Counted from the first letter of the stretch, positions 1 to 7,696 are shown. The stretch is 35,626 nucleotides of DNA from Ktedonobacteria bacterium (GCA_027307065.1 DAHUXT010000005.1:1-35626), one strand, 5' to 3'. The notes: generated by a model from the sequence alone, not told the origin. Program-made: numbers and translations.

Positions 1-176
1 CGCCCGATGCCGAACGCGATCCACAGCGCCAGGGTGAAATCGAGCAGCGAATCGCCAATGAAGGAGATCGATTGGCCCGCCCAGAGCAGGGCAAAGTTGC
101 GATTGATGAGTGGCCCCGACTTGCGCGCGGGAGTGTTGGGCCTGGCGGCGGGCTTAGCGGTCTCAATGGTAGACAT
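1..176 (-). CDS. MFS transporter, N-terminal fragment (cut by window edge)
   Basis: Only the first 58 codons are in the window; the gene continues beyond base 1. After a polar, Pro/Ala-rich cytoplasmic start comes NRNFALLWAGQSISFIGDS and then a hydrophobic helix (LLDFTLALWIAFGI). This is the typical first transmembrane segment of major facilitator exporters of the MFS_3/EntS-like type. ATG at 174-176 is preceded by GGGAGG about 10 nt upstream. It lies 45 nt downstream of the sigma-factor gene on the same strand, so the two are probably co-transcribed. The family is clear, but the substrate cannot be inferred from this fragment. Confidence 0.75.
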   Translation of the reverse strand, partial: MSTIETAKPAARPNTPARKSGPLINRNFALLWAGQSISFIGDSLLDFTLALWIAFGIG

Positions 177-221
177 CGTTCGGTATCCTCCCGGTGCGTG
201 GATGCTTTCAGTGCTGAACGC

Positions 222-1427
222 CTATTCCTGGATGACCGCGAAGGGTAGCAGCGTCTTCGCATCGGCAATGACGGCGAGCCGCCGCCCGCTGGAAGGCCTG
301 AGCAGACCGAAGCGCAGCGCGTCGTTTCCAGTGTAGGTCATCTCGATCTCCGGTTCGATCAATATTGTCCCCGACCCCAGCAAAAACGCGCGCACCGCGG
401 CATGCGATCCGGCAAATGAGACGGCCGAGACGAAGATACGCAGGCAGCCGCACGCCGACTGCAGCCACGTTTGCGGAAATGGGTCGTGCTGCCGGGCCAC
501 CATCAGATGGGTCGTGCGTTGGCAGACCCAACAACGGCAGCTGCCGCCCGCCGCCAGCGCCGCCTCGATGTATCGCCCATATTCGCCGATGACCTTCTTG
601 GTGGCGGGGAGGAACGAACGCGCCTGCGAAAGATCGACCAGGCCTGCCGAGCTAATTTCGACACCGCAGCCGTGGCAGCGCAACCGCATGTTGATGCGCC
701 CGTCATACATCGGCTCGAACGCGCCCGACATCCGCTGCTGGCCGCAGAAGATGCAGGCCAACTGTGTCTCGCGCCAACCGGCGGCATCCTCCGGGAGTAT
801 CGCCAGCCCCATCGCCAGCGACTCGCCGCGCAGATCGTGGCTAAGGATATGCAGCAGTTGGCTGCGCGCCCGGTGCAGCCGTGCCTCCAGCGCGCTGAGC
901 GTCAGGCCCATGCGGGCGGCAAGCTCTCGCTGGGGAATCTCCGCGAGATAGTGCTGCTCTACGGCGACGCGACTCTCGCGGGGCAAATGGCCGAGCGCGC
1001 GATCCAACAGCACGAGCATATCGCGGCGCGTCAACTCCTCAGCGGGGTCGAAGGTATCGGGGTCGGCAAGTTGGGCCAGGAGATCGTTTTCGCAGCCCGG
1101 TTGATCGTCACCGCTGTGAATGTTCTGCTCGCGGGCGCGCAAGATGCCCTGTCGCCGATGGTAGAGCAGGCAGACATTGCGGCAGATGCCATCGAGCCAG
1201 GCGGCAAAACGGGATTCGTCGCGCAGGTGGTCCAGCGATTTCCAGGCTTCGATTAGCGTCTCCTGGACGATGTCGTCTACGGCGTCGGGAGCGATTTGCT
1301 GCGATCGTGCCAGCCGCTGCAGCCGTGGCTCGGCGCGGCTGAAGAGATCCTGAATCTGGCCGGCAAGAGGCATTTTGACGCTATTTCCTGGCATCGCCGT
1401 CGTGTGGTGTGGCTGCTCGTCTGTCAC
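222..1427 (-). CDS. ECF-type RNA polymerase sigma factor with cysteine-rich C-terminal extension
   Basis: The protein has 401 residues from a GTG start at 1425-1427, chosen because GGAGG sits 10 nt upstream; ATGs at 1394 and 1373 are alternatives. Sigma-70 region 2 spans about residues 28-95 (DIVQETLIEAW, RFAAWLDGICRNV). Region 4 spans about 140-195 (ALGHLPRESRVAV, then a helix-turn-helix with QRELAARMGLTLSALEARLHRAR). Ordinary ECF factors end near residue 200, but here about 200 more residues follow. They contain CIFCG (Cys225/228) and CHGCG (Cys251/254), a likely zinc-binding pair of knuckles, then CRCWVC near 297-302 and CGC near 326. No anti-sigma gene is adjacent, so the extension may be the regulatory part (inference). 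The downstream partner is an MFS gene. Confidence 0.85.
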   Translation of the reverse strand: MTDEQPHHTTAMPGNSVKMPLAGQIQDLFSRAEPRLQRLARSQQIAPDAVDDIVQETLIEAWKSLDHLRDESRFAAWLDGICRNVCLLYHRRQGILRAREQNIHSGDDQPGCENDLLAQLADPDTFDPAEELTRRDMLVLLDRALGHLPRESRVAVEQHYLAEIPQRELAARMGLTLSALEARLHRARSQLLHILSHDLRGESLAMGLAILPEDAAGWRETQLACIFCGQQRMSGAFEPMYDGRINMRLRCHGCGVEISSAGLVDLSQARSFLPATKKVIGEYGRYIEAALAAGGSCRCWVCQRTTHLMVARQHDPFPQTWLQSACGCLRIFVSAVSFAGSHAAVRAFLLGSGTILIEPEIEMTYTGNDALRFGLLRPSSGRRLAVIADAKTLLPFAVIQE

Positions 1428-1511
1428 GGTATTGTATCCTCCACAGATGCAGTCGCGTGAGCGGGGCATCACCTTGCGCAAAAAATGGAGATGCTTCCGG
1501 ACGGCGGCATC

Positions 1512-1537
1512 AACGATCCGCCCAGGTTTGACGTTCC
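1512..1537 (-). promoter_or_regulatory. Possible ECF-type promoter of the sigma-factor gene
   Basis: On the minus strand GGAAC (1537-1533) is followed after 17 nt by CGTT (1515-1512). This is the classic -35/-10 arrangement recognised by many ECF sigma factors. It would start transcription near 1505, about 78 nt before the GTG, suggesting autoregulation. The motif is short and could be chance. It overlaps the opposite-facing TTGACG promoter. Confidence 0.4.
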
Positions 1538-1557
1538 CGTAGCGAGGCGGCTATACT
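1528..1557 (+). promoter_or_regulatory. Sigma-A-like promoter for the DUF512 operon
   Basis: TTGACG (1528-1533), an 18-nt spacer and TATACT (1552-1557) match the housekeeping consensus. The same spacing and -10 are seen upstream of trpS. Predicted transcript start is near 1564, leaving about 155 nt of leader before the DUF512 ATG. Confidence 0.55.
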
Positions 1558-1718
1558 TCAGGGTTGAGCGCGCTTTTCGGAAGACTGTACCGGCGCGCGT
1601 GGCGAGCGACGACGACGCGATGGCGGCATGCCTGAATCTGCCTGAATTTCTGCGCATGACACGCATGTAACGCTTGAACCAGATAGCATATACAACACAC
1701 ATGGGATAATGAGTCACA

Positions 1719-3140
1719 ATGCCAAAACTCTATGGATGGGTGCGTGAGGTCGTGCCGGAAAGCTCTGCTGATCTCGCGGGCATTCAGCCGGGTGATCTGC
1801 TCAAGACTATCAATGAGAATCCAGTGCGCGACCTGGTGGACTATCAGTTCTATGCCGCCGACGAAGAGTTGCTGCTCGGCATCGAGCGCAATGGGCGCGC
1901 CCGCAGTGTGCTGGTTGCCAAAGCGCCCGACGACGAGATGGGCATCCGCTTCGGCGAGGAGCCAGCGCCGTTCATTCGCATCTGCGCCAACAAATGCGTC
2001 TTCTGCTTCGTCAAGGGATTGCCAGAGCGCCATCAGCCGCAGCGCGGTTTGCCGCTTGGCATGCGCGAGACACTCTACATCAAGGACGACGACTACCGAT
2101 ACAGTTTTCTCTTCGGCAACTTCATCACGCTGACCAATCTGAAAGAGGCTGACTGGCGGCGGCTGGAAGAGCAGCGGCTTAGCCCGCTCTACGTCTCGGT
2201 GCATACCACCAACCCGGAGCTGCGCCGCAAGATGGTCGATGGCCCGCGTTCCGGCGAGATTCTGGAGCAGATTCGGCGGCTAGGCGATCTGGGCATCGGC
2301 TGCCATACGCAATTGGTGCTCTGCCCCGGAATCAACGATGGCGACGAACTGGAGCGCAGCATCGCGGAGCTGGCGGCGTTACGTCCGACCGTCGAGTCGA
2401 TCTCCGCCGTTCCCGTTGGCCTGACCAAATACAACAACATGCTCAAGGTCGAGGGCCTGCCGCCGATGCGCCCCTATCGTGTGGACGAGGCGAACGATGT
2501 GATGGAGCGGGTCGAACGCTGGCAGCGCCAATTCGCCGCCGAACCGGGCGCGCGCGGACTGCCATTCGTGTACCTCTCCGACGAGTGGTACTACGTGACA
2601 AAGCGCCCGTTCCCCCCGGCGCGCCACTATGGCAACTACGCCCAGATCGAGAACGGCGTCGGCATGACCCGCAAGCTGCTGGACGACTGGCGCGCTGCCC
2701 GCAAGACGTTGCCAGCCGCCCTGCCCAAGCCGCGCCGTGTAGGTATCGTCACCAGCATGATGGCGCGGCCAGTGATCGAGCGGATGGCGCGTGACCTGCG
2801 CCGCACCAGCGATATCGAGGTGCGGGTCGTGCCGGTCGAGAATCGTTTCTTCGGACCGGTGGTCACCGTCGCGGGACTGCTCTGCGGTCAGGATGTGGTC
2901 GAGCAGGTGCGCGAGCAATGCTCCGACTTCACCGACAGCGACTTGCTGCTCGTGCCGCGCGTGATGCTCGATAACGCGGGCAAGCGCTTTCTCGACGATA
3001 TGACGGTGGAAGATTTCCGCGCCCAACTGCCCGCGCCCGTCACCTTTGCCCGCGCCGCCGATGAGATCGCCATGGCGATGCGCGTGTTGGCAGGGGAATC
3101 TGCCCCAGCGGCCGCTGTGGTTCCGGCGGGCGTCGAATGA
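1719..3140 (+). CDS. DUF512 family protein (PDZ domain + Fe-S, radical-SAM-like)
   Basis: The protein has 473 residues. The N-terminal ~70 residues form a PDZ-like domain (VVPESSADLAGIQPGDLL). Next comes ICANKCVFCF with Cys89, Cys93 and Cys96 in a CxxxCxxC arrangement, then GMRETLYIKDDDYRYSFLFG and GNFITLTN. These are hallmarks of the DUF512 family, which resembles radical-SAM enzymes and likely binds a 4Fe-4S cluster. Later motifs such as VYLSDEWYYV and HYGNYAQIENGVGM also fit. Compared with Firmicutes members (recalled) there is a small insert between FCF and GMR (residues ~98-113). The biochemical role of the family is not established. The Shine-Dalgarno is weak. The stop overlaps the next gene in ATGATG, so translation is probably coupled. 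Confidence 0.88.
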   Translation: MPKLYGWVREVVPESSADLAGIQPGDLLKTINENPVRDLVDYQFYAADEELLLGIERNGRARSVLVAKAPDDEMGIRFGEEPAPFIRICANKCVFCFVKGLPERHQPQRGLPLGMRETLYIKDDDYRYSFLFGNFITLTNLKEADWRRLEEQRLSPLYVSVHTTNPELRRKMVDGPRSGEILEQIRRLGDLGIGCHTQLVLCPGINDGDELERSIAELAALRPTVESISAVPVGLTKYNNMLKVEGLPPMRPYRVDEANDVMERVERWQRQFAAEPGARGLPFVYLSDEWYYVTKRPFPPARHYGNYAQIENGVGMTRKLLDDWRAARKTLPAALPKPRRVGIVTSMMARPVIERMARDLRRTSDIEVRVVPVENRFFGPVVTVAGLLCGQDVVEQVREQCSDFTDSDLLLVPRVMLDNAGKRFLDDMTVEDFRAQLPAPVTFARAADEIAMAMRVLAGESAPAAAVVPAGVE

Positions 3141-3904
3141 TGTTTCCAAAACGCTTCGTGCCGCTCATGCTGATATTCCTGGTCGCGTTGGTCGCGATGA
3201 CTCTGGCGGGCTGTGGCACGCAAGGAAGGCCGCCCGCGCTGGGCAAGCCGGAGTTGGTCACTCTCCGGGCTGATAATGGTACGGCCTCGCTCGGCCAGGC
3301 GACGCTGACCCCGGCCTACGGTGCGCATGTGGTCGTCTACATGCATGGCAGCCTGCTTCCGTACGACAGCCCGCCGACGCCCGCGCAGATTCGGCAGGGA
3401 GGATGCTATGGCAAGGTCGTTGCGCTAGTGACTGCGAATGCGCCCTCGGGTGGCTCGTCGGCTCTGGTGCAGCCGGACGCCAAGCTTGGCGCTGACGTCG
3501 CGCAGCCAGTAGACGGCAACTGGTACGTCGTCGTGTTGCAATCGCCGGAGAAGATCGCGCCCGTCATCGCTTGTGGACATCCGCTCTCCGATCGGCGTCA
3601 ATACTTCGATCTGTATCCGCCGGATAAGGTGGATCAGAGTGTGGGCCTGGGTATCGCGCTCTTCGAGGGTATCGTTATCACGAAGGTGCATATTGAGCTG
3701 GCGGCACCGACGACGACTCAGGCGGCGCAGTGGAGCATCCACAGCGGCGGATGCCAGGGCAGCACGCTCGCCAGTGGCGCAATTGCGCCGGGCGCAGCGA
3801 CCGCTAGCGGCACGGCATTCGCTCCGGTTGATTTGCAGTCATGGTGGCTTTCGGTCACGCTCGATGGCACGGCTGGTCGGTCTACCTGTGTCAAGGCGGG
3901 ATGA
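3137..3904 (+). CDS. Predicted lipoprotein of unknown function
   Basis: The protein has 255 residues. The start is a basic n-region, a hydrophobic helix (LMLIFLVALVAMTLAGC) and a lipobox LAGC with Cys26, so it should be a membrane-anchored extracytoplasmic lipoprotein. The mature part is Ala/Gly/Thr-rich with four further cysteines (around GGCYGK, IACGHP, GGCQGS and STCVKAG) that could form disulfides. Two halves show vaguely similar beta-rich patterns, but I do not recognise the fold. ATG at 3137 overlaps the DUF512 stop; a second ATG follows immediately at 3140. It probably shares the operon with the DUF512 protein and the ATP-grasp ligase. Confidence 0.8.
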   Translation: MMFPKRFVPLMLIFLVALVAMTLAGCGTQGRPPALGKPELVTLRADNGTASLGQATLTPAYGAHVVVYMHGSLLPYDSPPTPAQIRQGGCYGKVVALVTANAPSGGSSALVQPDAKLGADVAQPVDGNWYVVVLQSPEKIAPVIACGHPLSDRRQYFDLYPPDKVDQSVGLGIALFEGIVITKVHIELAAPTTTQAAQWSIHSGGCQGSTLASGAIAPGAATASGTAFAPVDLQSWWLSVTLDGTAGRSTCVKAG

Positions 3905-3924
3905 ATAGCAATTCGCTCATGAAG

Positions 3925-3947
3925 CCCCTCTCCCTGTGGGGGAGGGG
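3925..3947. repeat. GC-rich palindrome, REP-like
   Basis: CCCCTCTCCC-TGT-GGGGGAGGGG forms a 10-bp stem (one mismatch) with a 3-nt loop. It sits between the lipoprotein and the ATP-grasp gene, and its purine-rich continuation (GGGGAGGGG at 3950-3958) doubles as the Shine-Dalgarno of the latter. A related palindrome occurs at 16728-16756. Such CCCTCTCC/GGGGAGGG palindromes are often dispersed in bacterial genomes. Confidence 0.55.
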
Positions 3948-3962
3948 TTGGGGAGGGGTCTG

Positions 3963-5249
3963 ATGGCAGACATCGTTGAGCCGGTGCGCGAAGAAAAACC
4001 GCCGACCCCACGCAAACGGCTGCTGCTGCTGATGACGCCAGCCACCTACCGGGCGGGCGCGTACCTCGACGCGGCCAAGCACCTCGACGTCGAGATGATC
4101 CGCGGGCTGGATCTGCCAAAGGCGATCGCCGACGAGTGGGGCGTGCAACTTGGGCTAGAATTCGCCGATGTCGAAACGTCCGTCGCGACAGTGAAAGAGG
4201 CGCACGCGCGCCAGCCGTTCGACGCCATCGTGCCGGTGGATGACAGCGCCACCATCCTTGCCGCCAGAGCCAACGCGGCGCTCGGCCTGCCATGGAATCC
4301 GCCTGAGGCGGCTGAGGCAGCGCGTGACAAAGGGGTCATGCGGCGGCTCATGGCCGAGGCTGGCGTCCCCTCGCCGGTGTTTCGCCGCTTTCCCTTGACC
4401 ACCGACCCGCGTGAGATCGCGAGGCAGGTGACGTATCCATGCGTCGTCAAGCCACTACGCCTCTCTGGGAGCCGTGGCGTCATGCGCGCCGATACCCCCG
4501 ACGAGTTGGTCGCCGCTGTCGCCCGGCTGGAGCGCATTTTGCTCGACGATGGCAATCTCCGCGAGACGACCGATATCCTGGTGGAAGACTTTATCCCCGG
4601 CGTCGAGGTCGCGCTGGATGGCCTGTTGCGCGAGGATGGCCTACATGTGCTGGCGCTCTTCGATAAGCCCGATCCGCTCGACGGCCCGTACTTTGAGGAG
4701 ACGATCTATACCACGCCGTCGCGACTTCCGACAGAGACACAGGCGGCCATCGCAGCGTGCGCCGGACAGGCAGCCGCGGCGATTGGTCTGCGCGACGGGC
4801 CAATCCACGCGGAACTGCGTGTCAACGAGCGTGGCCCATGGATGGTGGAGATAGCTGGACGCTCGATTGGCGGTCTCTGCTCGACTATTCTGGAGTTCGG
4901 CGCGGGCATGTGCCTGGAGGAATTGCTGCTCCGTCACGCGCTGCGCCTGGAATTGCCATCGCTGGACCTCACGGGCGGTGGCGCGGGCGCGATGATGATT
5001 CCCATCCCCAAGCGTGGCGTGCTGCGCTCGGTCCATGGCGTCGAGGAGGCCGAAGCGGTGCCTAACATTACTGGCGTGGAGATCACCACTCGCCCCCACA
5101 CGCTGGTCACACCATTGCCGGAGGGCAGCAGCTATCTCGGCTTCATCTTCGCGCGCGCCGAGACTCCCGCCGCCGCCGAAGAGGCGCTCCGGCTGGCGCA
5201 CAGCAAACTGCGCTTCGAGATCGCGCCGCTGCTCACGTTGACGCGCTGA
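3963..5249 (+). CDS. ATP-grasp domain carboxylate-amine ligase-like protein
   Basis: The protein has 428 residues. An N-terminal Rossmann-like preATP-grasp part (KRLLLLMTPATYRAGAYL; DAIVPVDDSATILAA) is followed by ATP-grasp motifs: YPCVVKPLRLSGSRGV for ATP binding, DILVEDFIPGVEVALDG, and HAELRVNERGPWMVEIAGR. The last contains the Glu and Asn ligands for metal-ATP. The C-terminal ~100 residues (GAMMIPIPKRGVL onward, ending in an alpha-beta segment) resemble the C-terminal domain of L-amino-acid ligases. It probably joins a carboxylate to an amine through an acyl-phosphate; the substrate is unknown. ATG 3963 is chosen because GGAGG lies 6 nt upstream; an in-frame ATG at 3936 lacks this. Confidence 0.82.
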   Translation: MADIVEPVREEKPPTPRKRLLLLMTPATYRAGAYLDAAKHLDVEMIRGLDLPKAIADEWGVQLGLEFADVETSVATVKEAHARQPFDAIVPVDDSATILAARANAALGLPWNPPEAAEAARDKGVMRRLMAEAGVPSPVFRRFPLTTDPREIARQVTYPCVVKPLRLSGSRGVMRADTPDELVAAVARLERILLDDGNLRETTDILVEDFIPGVEVALDGLLREDGLHVLALFDKPDPLDGPYFEETIYTTPSRLPTETQAAIAACAGQAAAAIGLRDGPIHAELRVNERGPWMVEIAGRSIGGLCSTILEFGAGMCLEELLLRHALRLELPSLDLTGGGAGAMMIPIPKRGVLRSVHGVEEAEAVPNITGVEITTRPHTLVTPLPEGSSYLGFIFARAETPAAAEEALRLAHSKLRFEIAPLLTLTR

Positions 5250-5299
5250 TATACCGATACGCTGATACACCGATGCCATGATCGCCTGTTGAGAGGACG

Positions 5300-5328
5300 T
5301 TGCGCGGGACCGCACCTGAAGCTATACA
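5300..5328 (+). promoter_or_regulatory. Promoter of the CoA-binding protein gene
   Basis: TTGCGC (5300-5305), a 17-nt spacer and TATACA (5323-5328) give a plausible housekeeping promoter. The start would be near 5335, about 40 nt before the ATG at 5376. Confidence 0.45.
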
Positions 5329-5375
5329 ATGTGAAGTGATGGTGTTGTCTGCCTACCCAGGAAGGAGCTTGCGCC

Positions 5376-5837
5376 ATGTCGATAGTGACCGATCGCGAGG
5401 GCATCCGCGACATCCTGACGCGCTACCGGCGTATCGCCGTCGTTGGCCTCTCAGATAATCCTGACCGTCCTAGCAATGATGTCTCGGCCTTTATGCAGGA
5501 GATGGGATACGAAATCTATCCGGTCAACCCGCTACTGGCTGGCAAGAAGGTGCTCGGGCGCACCGTCTACGCCTCGCTTGCCGACCTGCCTGTGCGCCCC
5601 GAAATCGTGAACGTCTTTCGCCGGCCGGTGTTCGTCTCCGCGATCGCGGATCAGGCGATAGCGGTGGGTGCCGATGTGCTGTGGACGCAGTTGTTCATCG
5701 TCGACAATGCGGCAGCCCAGCGGGCGAGCGACGCGGGTCTGGCGGTGGTGCAAAACCACTGCCTCAAGATCGAGTTTCACAAGCTGGGTCTGAGCCCGGT
5801 TCCGGCCCGTGCCGAAGGTGGCGCGGAAGAACAGTGA
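5376..5837 (+). CDS. CoA-binding domain protein (YccU-like)
   Basis: The protein has 153 residues and is a single Rossmann-type domain. RRIAVVGLSDNPDRPSND is the nucleotide-binding turn, MGYEIYPVNP is the conserved second strand, and NVFRRPVFV, DVLWTQLFIVDNAAAQRA and GLAVVQNHCLKIEF follow the family order to the end. It is the usual length for this small cytosolic family, whose members bind CoA but whose role is not defined. GGAAGGAG precedes the ATG at good distance, and the gene has its own likely promoter. It converges with the DUF4870 gene, with 41 nt between stops and no clear terminator. Confidence 0.88.
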   Translation: MSIVTDREGIRDILTRYRRIAVVGLSDNPDRPSNDVSAFMQEMGYEIYPVNPLLAGKKVLGRTVYASLADLPVRPEIVNVFRRPVFVSAIADQAIAVGADVLWTQLFIVDNAAAQRASDAGLAVVQNHCLKIEFHKLGLSPVPARAEGGAEEQ

Positions 5838-5878
5838 GTATCTCGTCAACGCGCGTCGTGCGGCGAGCGTGTCGTCGC

Positions 5879-6460
5879 TCAGTAGACGGGCAGCACGAAG
5901 CCATATGGTGGAACCACTGGCCCGCCAGCCCAGCGCTGGGCAATCGCACCGATCAATGGCAGCTTGGTCGCGCGCCCGCTAAATGCGGCTACCATCCCCC
6001 AAATCCAGAAACCGAGGTAGCCCAACACTGCGACACCAAAACAAAGCGACAGCAGCACCAGACCCAATCCAACCACCGTGCTCGCGGATGATGTGGCATT
6101 GCTTGAGGCGGTAGCCCCAGCCCCAAGCACGACGATAAAGAACGCTACGTACCACAGCACAAAGAAGACCAGATAGATCAGCGAAAGCAATATCGCCTGG
6201 GCGGCATGGAACTTCACGAAGCGGTTCTGCTTCTCGACGAAGAAGAAGATGAGCGCCAGCACACCAAAGATGTAGCCTAGCCCAGCGGTGACGTTCGGTT
6301 CCATGCCGATGCTCGATGGTCCCCATTGGCTGCGAGTGCCCGGCGGGGGCGGATACATTGGCTGTCCGTAGCCCGGCCCGGGTGGCGGAGGATACATCGG
6401 TTGCCCATACGGCGGCTGTTGTGGCGGCCCGTACGGTGGCTGCTGAGGTGGCATGTTCAT
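5879..6460 (-). CDS. DUF4870-like membrane protein with proline-rich N-terminus
   Basis: The protein has 193 residues. The first ~45 are a Pro/Gln/Tyr/Gly repeat (PPQQPPYG, then two copies of GQPMYPPPPG). From about residue 55 come NVTAGLGYIFGVLALIFFFVE and NRFVKFHAAQAILLSLIYLV, the signature of DUF4870/Tic20-like small membrane proteins. A further two hydrophobic helices follow (YVAFFIVVLG and LGLVLLSLCFGVAVLGYLGFWIWGM). The proline-rich tail should face the cytoplasm. GGAG lies 7 nt before ATG at 6458-6460. No function is known for the family. A module shared with the upstream hydrolase lies 50 nt before the start. Confidence 0.85.
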   Translation of the reverse strand: MNMPPQQPPYGPPQQPPYGQPMYPPPPGPGYGQPMYPPPPGTRSQWGPSSIGMEPNVTAGLGYIFGVLALIFFFVEKQNRFVKFHAAQAILLSLIYLVFFVLWYVAFFIVVLGAGATASSNATSSASTVVGLGLVLLSLCFGVAVLGYLGFWIWGMVAAFSGRATKLPLIGAIAQRWAGGPVVPPYGFVLPVY

Positions 6461-6510
6461 CGAACGGCTCCTTCAATACCGGCGTCCGTGCATCCGAACA
6501 TATCTCGTGT

Positions 6511-6570
6511 GCGCGGTCGCCGATGGCGCATATCACACTATACGCACAAGGGAAACGCCTCTAGCTGGCG
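6511..6570. repeat. Duplicated 60-bp module, copy A
   Basis: This stretch matches 7552-7608 in the same orientation with five substitutions and one 3-nt gap. It starts at GCGCGGTCGCCGATGGCGCA and ends at AAACGCCTCT-AGCTGGCG. It lies 50 nt upstream of the DUF4870 start. It contains two small inverted repeats, CGCC-GAT-GGCG and CGCC...GGCG. A promoter or operator role is suggested by position only. Confidence 0.7.
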
Positions 6571-6612
6571 ATGGGCGGCTGCGTGCTGGGATATCGGTGC
6601 GGTCAATGCTGC

Positions 6613-7500
6613 TCACGCGTCCGGGTTTGGTGGGCCTCCGGTGATCGCCACTTGCCCTGTCGTATCGCCGAGCGTCCTGCCCAGCCACTCGACCACCGTA
6701 CGCGCTACCGTTTCTTCGCATCCGTTGTAGAAGTGATCGCACTGATCAAGCATCACGATGTCGCACGGGCCAGCGGCGCGCCGAGCGAACTCCTCTGCAG
6801 GGTAGATGGTGGGATCCTCCTGGCGGCCACAAATATACAGTGCGGGGCAGGTAATCCGCGGCGCGGCGGCGAGCGTATCGGGCGTGTTGCGCAGTCGGTC
6901 GAGGAAACTCTCTGCGCTCAGCACATACCACCAGCCGGAAAACTGCAGCAGAGTCCTCCCATGGCCAGATGCCACCAACTTTTCCGCTTTGGCGACTATC
7001 TCGTCCAGTTGATTCTGCACAAGTAGTCCCCACAGTCCCAGCGGCAAGGAGTCGCGTCCACCACCATGCGCCGAGAGCAGGGCCAGCGCACGTGTCTCAG
7101 GATGGGTAGCGGCGAACTCGGCCGCCAGCGTGCCGCCGCCGCTGTGGCCAATGACAATTGGCTCTGCGAATCCACGCTCGGCGAGAAATTGAGCGGCATA
7201 GTCGTTGTCCGCCAGGCCCTCGGCTCCCGTCTGGAACGCGCCGCCCTCTGGTTCGCGGCTATTGCGGATGCTCAGGATATCATGTCCACGCCGGTTGTAG
7301 GCGAGACAAGAGTATCCCAGTGCAGTGAGATACGGCGGCAGGAAGCGCGGCGCTCCCGTGTAGAAATTCATCGTGTTGCCATGCATCAACAGTACGGCGC
7401 CCAATGGAGGCTGGTCCTTGGGTGTGTAGTAGGCGCCGTCGAGCGGCACTGTGTCGGTAGGTATCGCAACCAGCTCGGTAAGCATGAAACGTCTCTTCAT
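6613..7500 (-). CDS. Alpha/beta hydrolase (serine hydrolase)
   Basis: The protein has about 295 residues. LMHGNTMNFYTG forms the oxyanion-hole turn and NRRGHD follows. VIGHSGGGTLA is the nucleophile elbow with the catalytic Ser in GHSGG. ICGRQEDPTIYP supplies the likely Asp and DQCDHFYNG the catalytic His. The order and length fit cytosolic alpha/beta hydrolases of the serine aminopeptidase (S33) type; the substrate is unknown. ATG at 7498-7500 is chosen so that the upstream module lies 51 nt away, as in the DUF4870 gene; ATG at 7483-7485 is an alternative. Neither has a strong Shine-Dalgarno. The open frame extends to 7677 but runs through the repeat module, which argues against a longer protein. 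Confidence 0.82.
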   Translation of the reverse strand: MKRRFMLTELVAIPTDTVPLDGAYYTPKDQPPLGAVLLMHGNTMNFYTGAPRFLPPYLTALGYSCLAYNRRGHDILSIRNSREPEGGAFQTGAEGLADNDYAAQFLAERGFAEPIVIGHSGGGTLAAEFAATHPETRALALLSAHGGGRDSLPLGLWGLLVQNQLDEIVAKAEKLVASGHGRTLLQFSGWWYVLSAESFLDRLRNTPDTLAAAPRITCPALYICGRQEDPTIYPAEEFARRAAGPCDIVMLDQCDHFYNGCEETVARTVVEWLGRTLGDTTGQVAITGGPPNPDA

Positions 7501-7551
7501 GTTCCGCGGGTTGGATTGGACAGGAAGGACAATCGTGGCAGGGTAGGCGTC

Positions 7552-7608
7552 GCGCGGTCGCCGATGGCGCACACAGTGTACGCACATGGCAAACGCCTCT
7601 GGCTGGCG
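7552..7608. repeat. Duplicated 60-bp module, copy B
   Basis: This is the second copy of the module at 6511-6570, 3 nt shorter. It lies about 51 nt upstream of the hydrolase start, and both copies have the same orientation relative to the gene they precede. No further copy was noticed by eye in the window. Confidence 0.7.
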
Positions 7609-7665
7609 GCCCATAGGTACGTGACAGGACACCTGTCTCCCCATGTGCTCATACCAAGTGTACAG

Positions 7666-7696
7666 CAAGACTCCCAACGAATCGTTGAGAGTCTTG
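7666..7696 (-). terminator. Strong hairpin downstream of hslU
   Basis: CAAGACTCCCAACG (7666-7679) pairs with CGTTGAGAGTCTTG (7683-7696) over 14 positions with one mismatch and a 3-nt loop. It lies 27 nt past the hslU stop. There is no clear U-tract on either side, so it may act as a terminator, an mRNA 3' stabiliser or both. Confidence 0.5.

Noticed and set aside
471-1256. Long plus-strand frame opposite the sigma-factor gene
   Set aside because: It is the antisense shadow of a gene with clear sigma region 2 and 4 motifs; long antisense frames are expected in GC-rich DNA.
1674-1710. TTGAAC followed by TATACA or GATAAT as a DUF512 promoter
   Set aside because: Spacers are 9 or 25 nt, outside the usable range; the TTGACG-N18-TATACT upstream is better.
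5246-5277. Imperfect 16-bp tandem (CTGATATACCGATACG / CTGATACACCGATGCC)
   Set aside because: Only two short units with three differences, at a stop codon; not enough for a CRISPR or an attachment site.
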